From assembly GCA_963749905.1 (NCBI GenBank), contig CAVVOF010000003.1:186001-250000 (forward strand): 64,000 nucleotides of DNA, written 5' to 3'. This DNA is from UBA10649 sp963749905 (GTDB taxonomy: Bacteria; Actinomycetota; Actinomycetes; S36-B12). A program made the position numbers and the translations under genes. Position 1 is the stretch's first letter. Every line of letters starts with the position of its first letter. Under the pieces are notes generated by a model. The model was not told the origin of the DNA. It saw only the letters and a program-made list of their open reading frames with translations, and did no database searches. Shown here piece by piece: positions 7,821 through 14,797 of this stretch.

Positions 7821-9356
7821 TCAGCCGAGCTCCTCCACGAGGACGCGCTTGAGGACCTTTCCCGACGGGCCGGTCGGCAGGCTGTCCTGAAGGTGCACCC
7901 GCCGTGGGTACTTGTGATGGCCGACCCGCTCCTTCACCCAGGCCTGGAGCTCCTCCGCAGACACCTCCTGGCCGGGGACACGCACCACGACGGCATGGAT
8001 CTCCTCGCCGTAGTGCTCGTCGGGCACGCCGACGACGGCCACCTGGGCCACTGCCGGGTGACCGGCCATGACCTCCTCGACTTCCCGTGGGTAGACGTTG
8101 AAGCCGCCTCGGATGATGAGGTCCTTCTTGCGGTCGACGATGAAGAAGAAGCCGTCCTGGTCGACGTAGCCGATGTCGCCGGTGCGGAACCATCCGTCGA
8201 CCATGACGGCGTCGGTTGCCTCCGGCTTGTTGAGGTATCCGTTGAAGATGTTGTGACCGCGGATGACGATCTCGCCGGTCTCCCCGGTGGGCAGCAGCTG
8301 GATGGCCCCCTCCAGGTCCGCGCTGGCGATGCCGATGTCCACCCCCCAGACGGAGCATCCGATGGAGCCGACCTTGCGGCCGTAGCGCTCCTGGTTGAAC
8401 GTGGCGACCGGCGACGTCTCCGAGAGCCCGTAGCCCTCGTACACGTCCACGCCGAACACCTCCTTCACCCGCTCGATGACCGCCACCGGGATGGCAGCGC
8501 CACCACTGACGGCAAGCCGGAGGCTGGGCCGGCTGTCGGCCTCGGCCGCCGCGGCCAGCAGCGCCATGTACATCGTCGGGACACCGGCGAAGAAGGTGAC
8601 GCCTTCACGAACCATCAGCTCCAAGGCGGCGGCCGGTTCGAAGCGTGGCATCAGCACGATGGTCGCGCCGACGCGGAACCCGGCGTTCATGACCACCGTC
8701 TGGCCGAAGGAATGGAACAACGGGAGCACGCCCAGCACAACGTCGTCGGACCGCAGTTGGACGGTGTCGAACGCACATATGCTCGCGTTCCAGACCATGT
8801 TGTCCTGGGTCAGGACCGCGCCCTTGGGCTTGCCGGTGGTGCCGGACGTGTACAGGATCACCGCCTCGTCGTTGGGATGACGGGGGGTCAGGTGGGCGAT
8901 CGGATCGACCTGCATCGCGAGCTGGTCGATCCGGGCCACCTCGGTGACGTCATCGTCCGAGTCCAGCACGGAGTAGAGGCGCACTCCAGCAAGCTCGGCC
9001 CCCTTCGCGGCCTCGGCGAGCAGGGGCGCGGCGGTGATGAGTGTCGAGCACTCGGAGTCGGTGAGGGTGTACGCGATCTCGTCGGCGCGCAGGAGGGCGT
9101 GGACCGGGACCACCGTGGCGCCCAGGGCAAGGGCGCCGTAGTAGGCGAAGACGAAGTGCGGGATGTTGGGCAGGAGGAGCGCAACCCGGGACCCTGGGCC
9201 CACTCCATCCCCCGCCAGGACCGCGCTGTAGCGGCGGGCCATCCCCCACACCTGTGCGTACGTCAGTCGGGTGTCGCCGAGCACGAGTGCGTCCTTGTCG
9301 GGGTATCGGCGGGCCGACTCGGCGAGGATTGCGGCCATGGACAGGCGAGCGGACAT
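7821..9356 (-). CDS. Fatty-acyl/aryl-CoA ligase (AMP-forming)
   Basis: Activates a carboxylic acid to its CoA thioester through an acyl-adenylate. The 511 residues contain the P-loop-like A3 motif YTSGTTGKPKG, the A5 motif YGLSETSP, the A7 motif GWFRTGDIG, the A8 hinge RKKDLIIRGGFN, and the A10 Lys in PSGKVLKR. Motifs and length fit medium/long-chain acyl-CoA synthetases. GAGGAG sits 5-10 nt before the ATG. It is convergent with thpR with only 8 bp between stops. The chain-length preference is not readable. Confidence 0.93.
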   Translation of the reverse strand: MSARLSMAAILAESARRYPDKDALVLGDTRLTYAQVWGMARRYSAVLAGDGVGPGSRVALLLPNIPHFVFAYYGALALGATVVPVHALLRADEIAYTLTDSECSTLITAAPLLAEAAKGAELAGVRLYSVLDSDDDVTEVARIDQLAMQVDPIAHLTPRHPNDEAVILYTSGTTGKPKGAVLTQDNMVWNASICAFDTVQLRSDDVVLGVLPLFHSFGQTVVMNAGFRVGATIVLMPRFEPAAALELMVREGVTFFAGVPTMYMALLAAAAEADSRPSLRLAVSGGAAIPVAVIERVKEVFGVDVYEGYGLSETSPVATFNQERYGRKVGSIGCSVWGVDIGIASADLEGAIQLLPTGETGEIVIRGHNIFNGYLNKPEATDAVMVDGWFRTGDIGYVDQDGFFFIVDRKKDLIIRGGFNVYPREVEEVMAGHPAVAQVAVVGVPDEHYGEEIHAVVVRVPGQEVSAEELQAWVKERVGHHKYPRRVHLQDSLPTGPSGKVLKRVLVEELG

Positions 9357-9474
9357 CGGGACTCCTCTGACGGGATGCGGTCGGAAGGCTCAGGCTAGGC
9401 GGGCAAGGACGGTTCGGTGCCCGGTTGAACACGAAACTCGCCCCTGTGAAACGGGCGAAACGCCCCCGTCGCGA

Positions 9475-9480
9475 TAGTGT
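9475..9480 (+). promoter_or_regulatory. -10 box TAGTGT, leaderless HPt-like gene
   Basis: TAGTGT ends 6 nt before the GTG at 9487; the purines between (CGGAGG) touch the start codon and are too close to act as an RBS. Confidence 0.45.
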
Positions 9481-9486
9481 CGGAGG

Positions 9487-9783
9487 GTGACCCACGCACC
9501 TGAGAGCGAGGCCGTCATGGCCTTCATCCGGGAGCGTCAGCCTGAGGTGCTGGCAGAGGCCGTCCGGCAGCTGTCCACCTGCTCGCGCGAGGAGTTGCCC
9601 GCCGTCGCTCACGCGATCTCGGGGAACCTCGGCTCGTACCAGCTGCTGCCGGCTCACGCCGCGGTCACCTCGCTGCGGGAGGTGCTCGCCGACCCGTCGG
9701 CCGCGCCCACCGACGTCGACGAGGCCTGGTCGCGCACGTTGGAATCCCTTCGTGCGCAGGAGTCGGGGTCATTCGATGAGTGA
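9487..9783 (+). CDS. Small HPt-like (histidine phosphotransfer) protein
   Basis: A 98-residue helical protein. The stretch AHAISGNLGSYQLL, with His42, resembles the phospho-accepting helix of HPt domains (AHxLKGxxxxxG), and a helix of the form SLREVL follows at the expected distance. The gene overlaps the response-regulator gene by 8 bp, which supports a phosphorelay partnership. No histidine kinase is nearby. The Lys two residues after the usual phospho-His is Ser here, so phosphotransfer is inferred, not shown. It could instead be a non-phosphorylated regulator-binding helical bundle. Confidence 0.5.
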   Translation: MTHAPESEAVMAFIRERQPEVLAEAVRQLSTCSREELPAVAHAISGNLGSYQLLPAHAAVTSLREVLADPSAAPTDVDEAWSRTLESLRAQESGSFDE

Positions 9784-10459
9784 GACCATCCTCGTCATCG
9801 ACGATCAGGCCGATGTGCGACAGCTGATCGGGTTCACCCTCAAGGAGGCCGGCTACCGCGTGGTGGAGGCGGACAGCGGCCCCAAGGGCATCGATGCCTA
9901 CCACGCGAACCAGCCGGACCTGATCCTGCTGGACATCGGCCTCGGCTCGATGGACGGCCTGGAGGTCTGCCGCCAGCTACGGGCGCTGACAGCCACGCCG
10001 ATCATCTTCCTGACCTCGCGGGCCGATGAGGTGGATGAGCTGGTGGGCTTCGCCGCTGGCGGCGACGACTACATCACCAAGCCGTTCTCGCCCAAGGTCG
10101 TGCTCGCCCGCGTCAGCTCGCTCATGCGCCGAAATCAGCGTTCCGACGACGACGCGAAGACGGTGTATGTCGCCGGCCCGCTGACCCTCGACACCTCGGC
10201 CCACGAGGTGACGCTCAACGGCGCACCGCTGGAGTTGACGCGGACGGAGTTCGACCTGCTGCTCGCCCTGATGGAGAACCCCAGCCGCGTCGTGACCCGG
10301 GACAGCCTGCTCGAGCGGGTCTGGGGCGAGTGGTACGGCGACACCCACGTGGTCGAGGTGCACATCTCGCGGCTGCGGAACAAGGTGAAGAAGGCGGGCG
10401 GACCGGCGGTCGGCGTCGCCGTCCGCGGTGTGGGCTACAAGCTCGGCATCGACGCCTGA
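9776..10459 (+). CDS. OmpR/PhoB-family response regulator
   Basis: A 227-residue two-domain regulator. The receiver domain (1-120) has the acidic pair Asp10-Asp11, phospho-acceptor Asp53 (LLDIGLGSMDG), switch Thr80 and Lys102. The C-terminal winged helix (about 135-225) includes the recognition-helix region THVVEVHISRLRNK and the wing VRGVGYKL. The ATG overlaps the HPt-like gene; no kinase is encoded beside it, so it is an orphan regulator in this window. The two Flp pilin genes lie just downstream on the opposite strand, possible but unproven targets. Confidence 0.95.
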   Translation: MSETILVIDDQADVRQLIGFTLKEAGYRVVEADSGPKGIDAYHANQPDLILLDIGLGSMDGLEVCRQLRALTATPIIFLTSRADEVDELVGFAAGGDDYITKPFSPKVVLARVSSLMRRNQRSDDDAKTVYVAGPLTLDTSAHEVTLNGAPLELTRTEFDLLLALMENPSRVVTRDSLLERVWGEWYGDTHVVEVHISRLRNKVKKAGGPAVGVAVRGVGYKLGIDA

Positions 10460-10460
10460 G

Positions 10461-10491
10461 ATCGCGACCGAGGGTCGGTCGGTCTCGCGAT
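10461..10491. terminator. Hairpin between convergent genes
   Basis: ATCGCGA pairs with TCGCGAT across about 17 nt that also contain CCGA/TCGG. It lies 1 bp after the regulator stop and before the convergent pilin gene, so it can end transcripts from both sides. No U-run follows. Confidence 0.45.
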
Positions 10492-10503
10492 GCCGGACTG
10501 CAT

Positions 10504-10695
10504 CTAGCTGATGAACTCGTCCACGCTGCTGGCGGTGTCGTCGTAGAGAATCGAAGGATTGCCGCCGAGCAGAATCACCGCCCCGATGATCACCATGGCG
10601 ATGAGGGCGGCAATGAGTGCGTACTCGGCGGCGGTGGCGCCCCTGTCGTCCCGCCGTGCCTGCCGGACCATGTGCCGAAGGTAGCCGAGTCTCAT
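10504..10695 (-). CDS. flp: Flp-type IVb pilin
   Basis: A 63-residue prepilin. The basic leader DDRG is followed by ATAAEYALIAALIAMVII, matching the Flp class III signal (cut after Gly, then a hydrophobic helix with Glu five residues after the cut). The major subunit of a Tad pilus is about this size. The tad assembly operon of the window lies 10 kb away (20.4-24.7 kb). No prepilin peptidase gene is seen here. Confidence 0.88.
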   Translation of the reverse strand: MRLGYLRHMVRQARRDDRGATAAEYALIAALIAMVIIGAVILLGGNPSILYDDTASSVDEFIS

Positions 10696-10773
10696 GCATG
10701 GAGCCTGAAACCGAACCCTCTCAATTGCCTCTCGACAACCTCTCAGGTTGCTCTACGGCGCTCGATTCGGCTC

Positions 10774-11310
10774 CTAGGTGAGCCGGACCGTGAAGGTGCC
10801 CGAGGCGGCCTCGGTCGTGGAGGTGGCGGCGACGTTCCATCGGATGGTGAAGGTCGCAGCCCGGCCCTCCTTGTTCCACTCCTTGTCCACCTTGATGCCA
10901 GTACCGGTGAACGTGGCCTTCTCGCACCCGTCGTCCGCACTGTTCCGGCATCCGGCGAGGGCGTACGTGACACCGGTGATGGCCGGGAGCTGGTAGGTGG
11001 CGTTGTTCCCAGGATTCGCCGTGTAGCTGGCGGCGGGTGTGGGCCCGGCATAGGGTGCGGGCTCGTCCGCGGGCTCGTCTGCGGGCTCGTCCGTCGGCTC
11101 GGCGGGCGTGGCTGCCGTGGCCTCGGGCTCATCCGTCGCCGACTCGGGCAGCGCACCCGAGAGGGACTGGCCGGCGCTCGTGAGGGCGCTCGCGAGGTTC
11201 CCCCCGAGAAGCGTCACGGCCACCGCGATGGCCATCGCCACCAGGGTGACGATGATGCCGTACTCGACGGCGGTGGCGCCCTGGTCGTCTCGCGTGCTCG
11301 GGATCCTCAT
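10774..11310 (-). CDS. Long Flp-type pilin with C-terminal extracellular domain
   Basis: A 178-residue protein whose first 40 residues are a Flp prepilin (DDQG cleavage site, then ATAVEYGIIVTLVAMAIAVAV). It continues through an acidic Pro/Glu/Asp-Ala linker with repeated DEPA units (about residues 58-86) into a 90-residue domain rich in Thr, Gly and aromatic residues that has two Cys (CRNSADDGC) able to form a disulfide and looks beta-rich. Ordinary Flp pilins end at about 60-70 residues. It could be a minor or tip pilin bearing an adhesive domain. It lies 78 bp upstream of the short pilin gene on the same strand. Confidence 0.75.
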   Translation of the reverse strand: MRIPSTRDDQGATAVEYGIIVTLVAMAIAVAVTLLGGNLASALTSAGQSLSGALPESATDEPEATAATPAEPTDEPADEPADEPAPYAGPTPAASYTANPGNNATYQLPAITGVTYALAGCRNSADDGCEKATFTGTGIKVDKEWNKEGRAATFTIRWNVAATSTTEAASGTFTVRLT

Positions 11311-11403
11311 GTCAGTAGATTCCTAGGCGCACTTCACGCTTCCCTCACATCCGTCGCACAGCCCCCTCTCGGTCGACGTCGTCGCGGCGTGACGGATGAC
11401 CGC

Positions 11404-11409
11404 TAGCGT
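11404..11409 (+). promoter_or_regulatory. -10 box TAGCGT, leaderless Nudix gene
   Basis: TAGCGT ends 6 nt before the ATG at 11416; no RBS is present. Confidence 0.5.
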
Positions 11410-11415
11410 GCCGCC

Positions 11416-11997
11416 ATGGCTGAACTGCCCGACGTGCGCCAGGTCTCCACTCGGCTGGTGTACGAGAACCCTTGGATGTCCCTCACCGAGGACGTGGTCG
11501 AGCGAGGGGACGGGTCCACCGGCGCCTACGCCGTCGTGCACGCCCCGGACTTCGTGCTGGTGATCCCCTTCGACGGGGAGCGCTACCACCTCGTCGAGCA
11601 GTACCGGTATCCGGCCGGGGGTCGGTTCTGGGAGTTCCCCCAAGGCGTGGCCAAGGGTGAAGCCGCAACGCCCGAGGAGATGGCCGCCGCCGAGCTGGCG
11701 GAGGAGGCCGGGCTGACGGCGGACCTCATGACGCCGCTTGGCTTCCTGCACCACGCCTACGGCCGCACCGACAACGGGTTCCATGCCTTCCTGGCCACCG
11801 GCCTGGCCCCCACCGATGCGGTCAGGGACCCCGAGGAGCTCGACATGCGCGCGGGCTCCTTCACGGCGGAGGAACTGTGGGATCTCGTGGCCTCGCGAAC
11901 CCTGACAGACTCGGCATCGCTGGCCGCTTGGGCACTGCTCGAGCATCACCGGGCCTCGGCCCCCGACTCTCGCGGGATCGACCCGTCGCGTCCCTAG
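11416..11997 (+). CDS. Nudix hydrolase, ADP-ribose pyrophosphatase-like
   Basis: A 193-residue Nudix-fold protein. The layout LVEQYRYPAGGRFWEFPQG before the Nudix helix matches ADP-ribose/nucleoside-sugar pyrophosphatases. The Nudix box reads AAAELAEEAGL: the metal-binding ELxEE acids are kept but the Arg of the usual REUxEE is Ala, which may reduce or alter activity. The ATG is supported by a -10 box 6 nt upstream. It is followed 9 bp later by the GGDEF gene, which has its own -10 box overlapping this stop. Confidence 0.85.
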   Translation: MAELPDVRQVSTRLVYENPWMSLTEDVVERGDGSTGAYAVVHAPDFVLVIPFDGERYHLVEQYRYPAGGRFWEFPQGVAKGEAATPEEMAAAELAEEAGLTADLMTPLGFLHHAYGRTDNGFHAFLATGLAPTDAVRDPEELDMRAGSFTAEELWDLVASRTLTDSASLAAWALLEHHRASAPDSRGIDPSRP

Positions 11998-12000
11998 AAT
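11995..12000 (+). promoter_or_regulatory. -10 box TAGAAT, leaderless GGDEF gene
   Basis: TAGAAT (a near-perfect extended -10) ends 6 nt before the ATG at 12007 and supplies the Nudix stop codon. Confidence 0.55.
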
Positions 12001-12006
12001 GCGGGG

Positions 12007-13542
12007 ATGCCCGACCGGTGCTTCTGCCCCTTCTGCAAGACACTGAGCGTCCACCTCACCGCCACATCCACGGGGCAGTGGGCAATGACGTGCGACGAGT
12101 GCGGCGCCCACGGGCCGGTGAGCGATGAGGACTCCACCGCGTACGAGCGGTGGGTCGAGACGGTCAGCGCCGACCAACTGCTGCGCACCGTCATCGATGA
12201 GTCCCCGGACATCATCCTGATGAAGGACTGGGACGGCCGCTTCCTGCTCGGCAATCGCGCGCTGGCGCAGCTCTACGGCACCACGCCGGAAGAGCTGGTC
12301 GGGCACGACGACGGTGCCTTCAACCCGAATGCCGACCAGGTCGCGTTCTACCTGGAGAACGTCCGCTCCGTCATGCGCAGCGGGCGCACCCAGATCGTCA
12401 TGGAGTCCTCCACAGACGTGGAGTCGGGTGAGACCCGGTACTTCCAGTCCATCAAGAAGCCGCTCACGGGACCTCAGGGGGACAACCGGATCCTGGTGAT
12501 CGCGCACGACATCACCGAGATCCAGCGAGCCCGCGAGCAGATCGAGGCACGCGAGCGCAGCTACTCCTACGCCATGGCCGCGGCTGGGGACGGCATCTGG
12601 GACTGGGACCTGGGCACCGACGTGGTCACGCACAACGCCAAGTGGTGCGAGCTGTTCGGTCTCGGCACGGAGACGCTGAGCCATCCCATCGACATCTTCA
12701 TGGAACTCCTCTACCCCGACGATCGTTCGGATGTGGAGGACGCCCTTCGGCAGGCGCTCGCCTCTGACGGCGAGTATCGGCACGAGCATCGCATGGTCCG
12801 GCAGGACGGGTCCGTGCTCCATGTGCTGGATCGCGGCCGCGTCGTGGAACGAGACGACGCCGGTCATCCGACCCGCATGGCGGGTGCGGTCACGGACATC
12901 ACCGACGCCGTCCTGGCGCACGAGCGGATCCGGGTCACGACCGAGGCACTGATCGACGCCAATCTCAGTCTCGAGCGCAAGGTGGAGGAGCGCACGGCCG
13001 CCCTCGCCAAGGCGAACACCAACCTCCGCGAGCTGGCCTGGCGGGATGCCCTCACCAAGTTGCCGAACCGGCTCGCCGGCCTGGAGCGCATCCGCGAGGA
13101 GCACGGGCGCATCGGGCGTGGCGGCTCGGCCGCCATCCTGCTGATGATGGACGTCGACCACTTCAAGGACATCAACGACAACTTCGGCCATCCGGCCGGC
13201 GATCACGTGCTCCAGCAGGTGGCGGACGTGATTCGGAACTGCCTGCGCGTCGGCGACTTCATCGCGCGCTTCGGCGGCGAGGAGTTCCTTGCGCTCCTGC
13301 CTCGGACCGACCCCGAGGGCGCCAGGATCGTCGCGGAGAAGATCCGGGTGGCCATCGAGGCATCCGTTCATTCACCCAACGGCCCGGTGACCATCAGCAT
13401 CGGCGGGACACTGGCCACCGATACCGACGACGACATCGACCTCGCCGTGCGACGCGCAGACGCCGCCCTCTACGAGGCCAAGCGAGCGGGCCGCAACTGC
13501 GTGGTCATCTGGCCTGCCGCGCCCGGGCAGCACACGCCCTAG
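12007..13542 (+). CDS. Zinc-ribbon/PAS/PAS/GGDEF diguanylate cyclase
   Basis: A 511-residue soluble sensor predicted to make cyclic-di-GMP. An N-terminal zinc ribbon (Cys7, Cys10, Cys29, Cys32, followed by a GPVS...AYERW tail) resembles the Lar-type ribbons of phage and plasmid proteins. Next come two PAS domains (about 57-170 and 185-300), a coiled-coil linker (about 300-340) and a GGDEF domain. The active site is intact as GGEEF at 423-427, and the inhibitory I-site RVGD lies at 414-417, so product feedback is expected. There is no EAL domain and no membrane segment. The PAS ligand is unknown. The gene has its own leaderless-type promoter. Confidence 0.92.
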   Translation: MPDRCFCPFCKTLSVHLTATSTGQWAMTCDECGAHGPVSDEDSTAYERWVETVSADQLLRTVIDESPDIILMKDWDGRFLLGNRALAQLYGTTPEELVGHDDGAFNPNADQVAFYLENVRSVMRSGRTQIVMESSTDVESGETRYFQSIKKPLTGPQGDNRILVIAHDITEIQRAREQIEARERSYSYAMAAAGDGIWDWDLGTDVVTHNAKWCELFGLGTETLSHPIDIFMELLYPDDRSDVEDALRQALASDGEYRHEHRMVRQDGSVLHVLDRGRVVERDDAGHPTRMAGAVTDITDAVLAHERIRVTTEALIDANLSLERKVEERTAALAKANTNLRELAWRDALTKLPNRLAGLERIREEHGRIGRGGSAAILLMMDVDHFKDINDNFGHPAGDHVLQQVADVIRNCLRVGDFIARFGGEEFLALLPRTDPEGARIVAEKIRVAIEASVHSPNGPVTISIGGTLATDTDDDIDLAVRRADAALYEAKRAGRNCVVIWPAAPGQHTP

Positions 13543-13597
13543 TCACGCCTGCCTCGCGACGTTCGAGTGGGTCTCTCGCCGTCAGGTGAGCCGGATC

Positions 13598-13618
13598 GAG
13601 GCCGCCGAAGGAGGCCTC
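13598..13618 (+). terminator. Hairpin downstream of the GGDEF gene
   Basis: GAGGCC and GGCCTC form a 6-bp stem around a 9-nt loop; an alternative longer pairing of GGTGAG (13585-13590) with CTCACC is possible. It lies 56 bp past the stop. The rest of 13543-13696 shows no gene. Confidence 0.35.
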
Positions 13619-13696
13619 ACCAGCCGATCAGCGCACGCGCTCGGGAAGCCCAGCGCGTCGTGCCCTGCATCCTCGGAGTGGCCACCGGCTCCAGGA

Positions 13697-14209
13697 TCAG
13701 CGGGAGTCGCGCTTGGACTGCCAGCGGGCGTTCGCACCCTGGGTTCCCGCGCGGTTGCGCTCGCGTGCCGGCGAGCGCAGGCTGCGGTCCCCCACCTTCT
13801 TCGGCGCCACGGTGCGACCCTTCGCGCCCTTGGCTGCCGGCGTGCGGGCCGGCGCCCCGGCCTTCGCCGCTGCAGCGGCGGCGAGCCGCTCCTCCTTGAG
13901 TTCTCGCGCCGCCTGCCGAGCGAGAACAGCCAGCCTCGCGCTCACCCTCCCCAAGGCCTCTTCGAACGCCTCGGCGCGGGTCCGTGCCAGGGCGTTAGTC
14001 GGGTTCGCCTTGCCACGGCCACCCTTCGCCGAGACCTTCTGCGCCGCCCCTCGCCGGTAGACCCCCACCGCCTTGTTGCGGGCCCGAAGTACACGGGAAT
14101 GCAGCGCAGAGGCGGCGTCCTCGTCCAACTCGGCCAGAGCGGCGGGCTCTGCCTCGGCGACGAGTAGGCGATCCGCCTGGTTCAGGCTGGCGAGCAGTGC
14201 CTTGTTCAT
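13697..14209 (-). CDS. Conserved basic actinobacterial protein, function unknown
   Basis: A 170-residue protein. The N-terminal 115 residues are charged and helical (LDEDAASALHSRVLRARNKAV, then VYRRG and GGRGKANPTN), a pattern I recall from uncharacterised actinobacterial proteins. The C-terminal third is an Ala/Lys/Arg/Pro-rich, histone-H1-like tail that could bind nucleic acid. There is no catalytic motif, signal peptide or membrane segment. The ATG at 14209 is chosen because GGGAG precedes it; an upstream in-frame extension would run into the terminator at 14255-14291. Function is not assigned. Confidence 0.7.
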   Translation of the reverse strand: MNKALLASLNQADRLLVAEAEPAALAELDEDAASALHSRVLRARNKAVGVYRRGAAQKVSAKGGRGKANPTNALARTRAEAFEEALGRVSARLAVLARQAARELKEERLAAAAAAKAGAPARTPAAKGAKGRTVAPKKVGDRSLRSPARERNRAGTQGANARWQSKRDSR

Positions 14210-14254
14210 TGGGGCTCCCTGGGGTCGGCGTCGGCCAGACGCTACCGGGGCGAG

Positions 14255-14291
14255 AAGCGGCGGCCCCCGCATCGTGCCGGGGCCGCCGCTT
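14255..14291. terminator. Strong GC hairpin after ssrA
   Basis: AAGCGGCGGCCCC pairs with GGGGCCGCCGCTT (13 bp) across an 11-nt loop. On the minus strand it lies 16 nt after the tmRNA 3' end and is the likely ssrA terminator; on the plus strand it ends in TTTT. Confidence 0.75.
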
Positions 14292-14306
14292 TTCGCCGTT
14301 CATGTG

Positions 14307-14674
14307 TGGAGGTGCCGGGAATCGAACCCGGGTCCGTGCAGGCCTCTTCCGTTCTTCTACGTGTGTAGCCACGCTGTCGCTACTCGACCCCCGCACTTCG
14401 TGTGGCACTGTGCGGTGACGGTCCAGTCACTGTTTGGTTTTCCGCCCGCTCCCGTGACCGGAGCGATTGGTGAGTCCCCTAGCGACGCCAGCTCCCGATT
14501 CGGGGACGCATCGGGCTGGCGGCTTCACTGGTGCTTAGGCCGCGAGGGCGTAAGCGGAAGCAGTCTGCTTGTTGTTGGCAGTTATTTAGTCCCAAGGATT
14601 CTTAACGAGATCACCTTGGATTCTCGACACGCTTCACCGGTTAAGACATCTGCCCGTCGAAACCTGTCACCCCC
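14307..14674 (-). ncRNA. ssrA: Transfer-messenger RNA
   Basis: Rescues stalled ribosomes together with SmpB, whose gene lies 1.5 kb upstream on the same strand. The 5' end GGGGGUG pairs with CACCUCC at the 3' end to make the 7-bp acceptor stem, the 3' end carries encoded CCA, and GGUUCGAUUCC forms the T arm. The start GGGGGUGACAGGUUUCGACGGG matches the conserved tmRNA 5' motif. Length is 368 nt. The internal reading frame (14535-14579) encodes the 14-residue tag ANNKQTASAYALAA followed by UAA; the YALAA end is the protease-recognition tail usual in actinobacteria. The 3' boundary is set by the acceptor pairing. Confidence 0.95.
14535..14579 (-). other. tmRNA proteolysis-tag reading frame
   Basis: From the resume codon GCC at 14577-14579 the frame reads ANNKQTASAYALAA and stops at UAA (14535-14537). 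The ALAA terminus directs tagged proteins to ClpXP-type proteases. The position of the resume codon is inferred from the frame and the expected AN start. Confidence 0.85.
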
Positions 14675-14785
14675 TGTGGAATTGTCAAAGACCCGAGGGC
14701 CTCCTTGATGGTACGCCGTCCACGGGGATCAACCAACCGGCCATCGGCCGTATTCCGAGCAGTCACTGATGTCAGACCCCCCTCG

Positions 14786-14791
14786 TACGGT
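14786..14791 (+). promoter_or_regulatory. -10 box TACGGT before the DUF222/HNH gene
   Basis: TACGGT ends 6 nt before the ATG at 14798, again with no RBS. Confidence 0.45.
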
Positions 14792-14797
14792 GAGTCC

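Noticed and set aside
14683..14688. TTGACA on the minus strand next to ssrA as a -35 box
   Set aside because: It lies only 9-14 nt before the inferred tmRNA 5' end, too close to act as -35 unless the mature end is processed from a different start.
14073..14708. Long plus-strand reading frame across ssrA
   Set aside because: It runs antisense through a well-supported tmRNA and has no family similarity.
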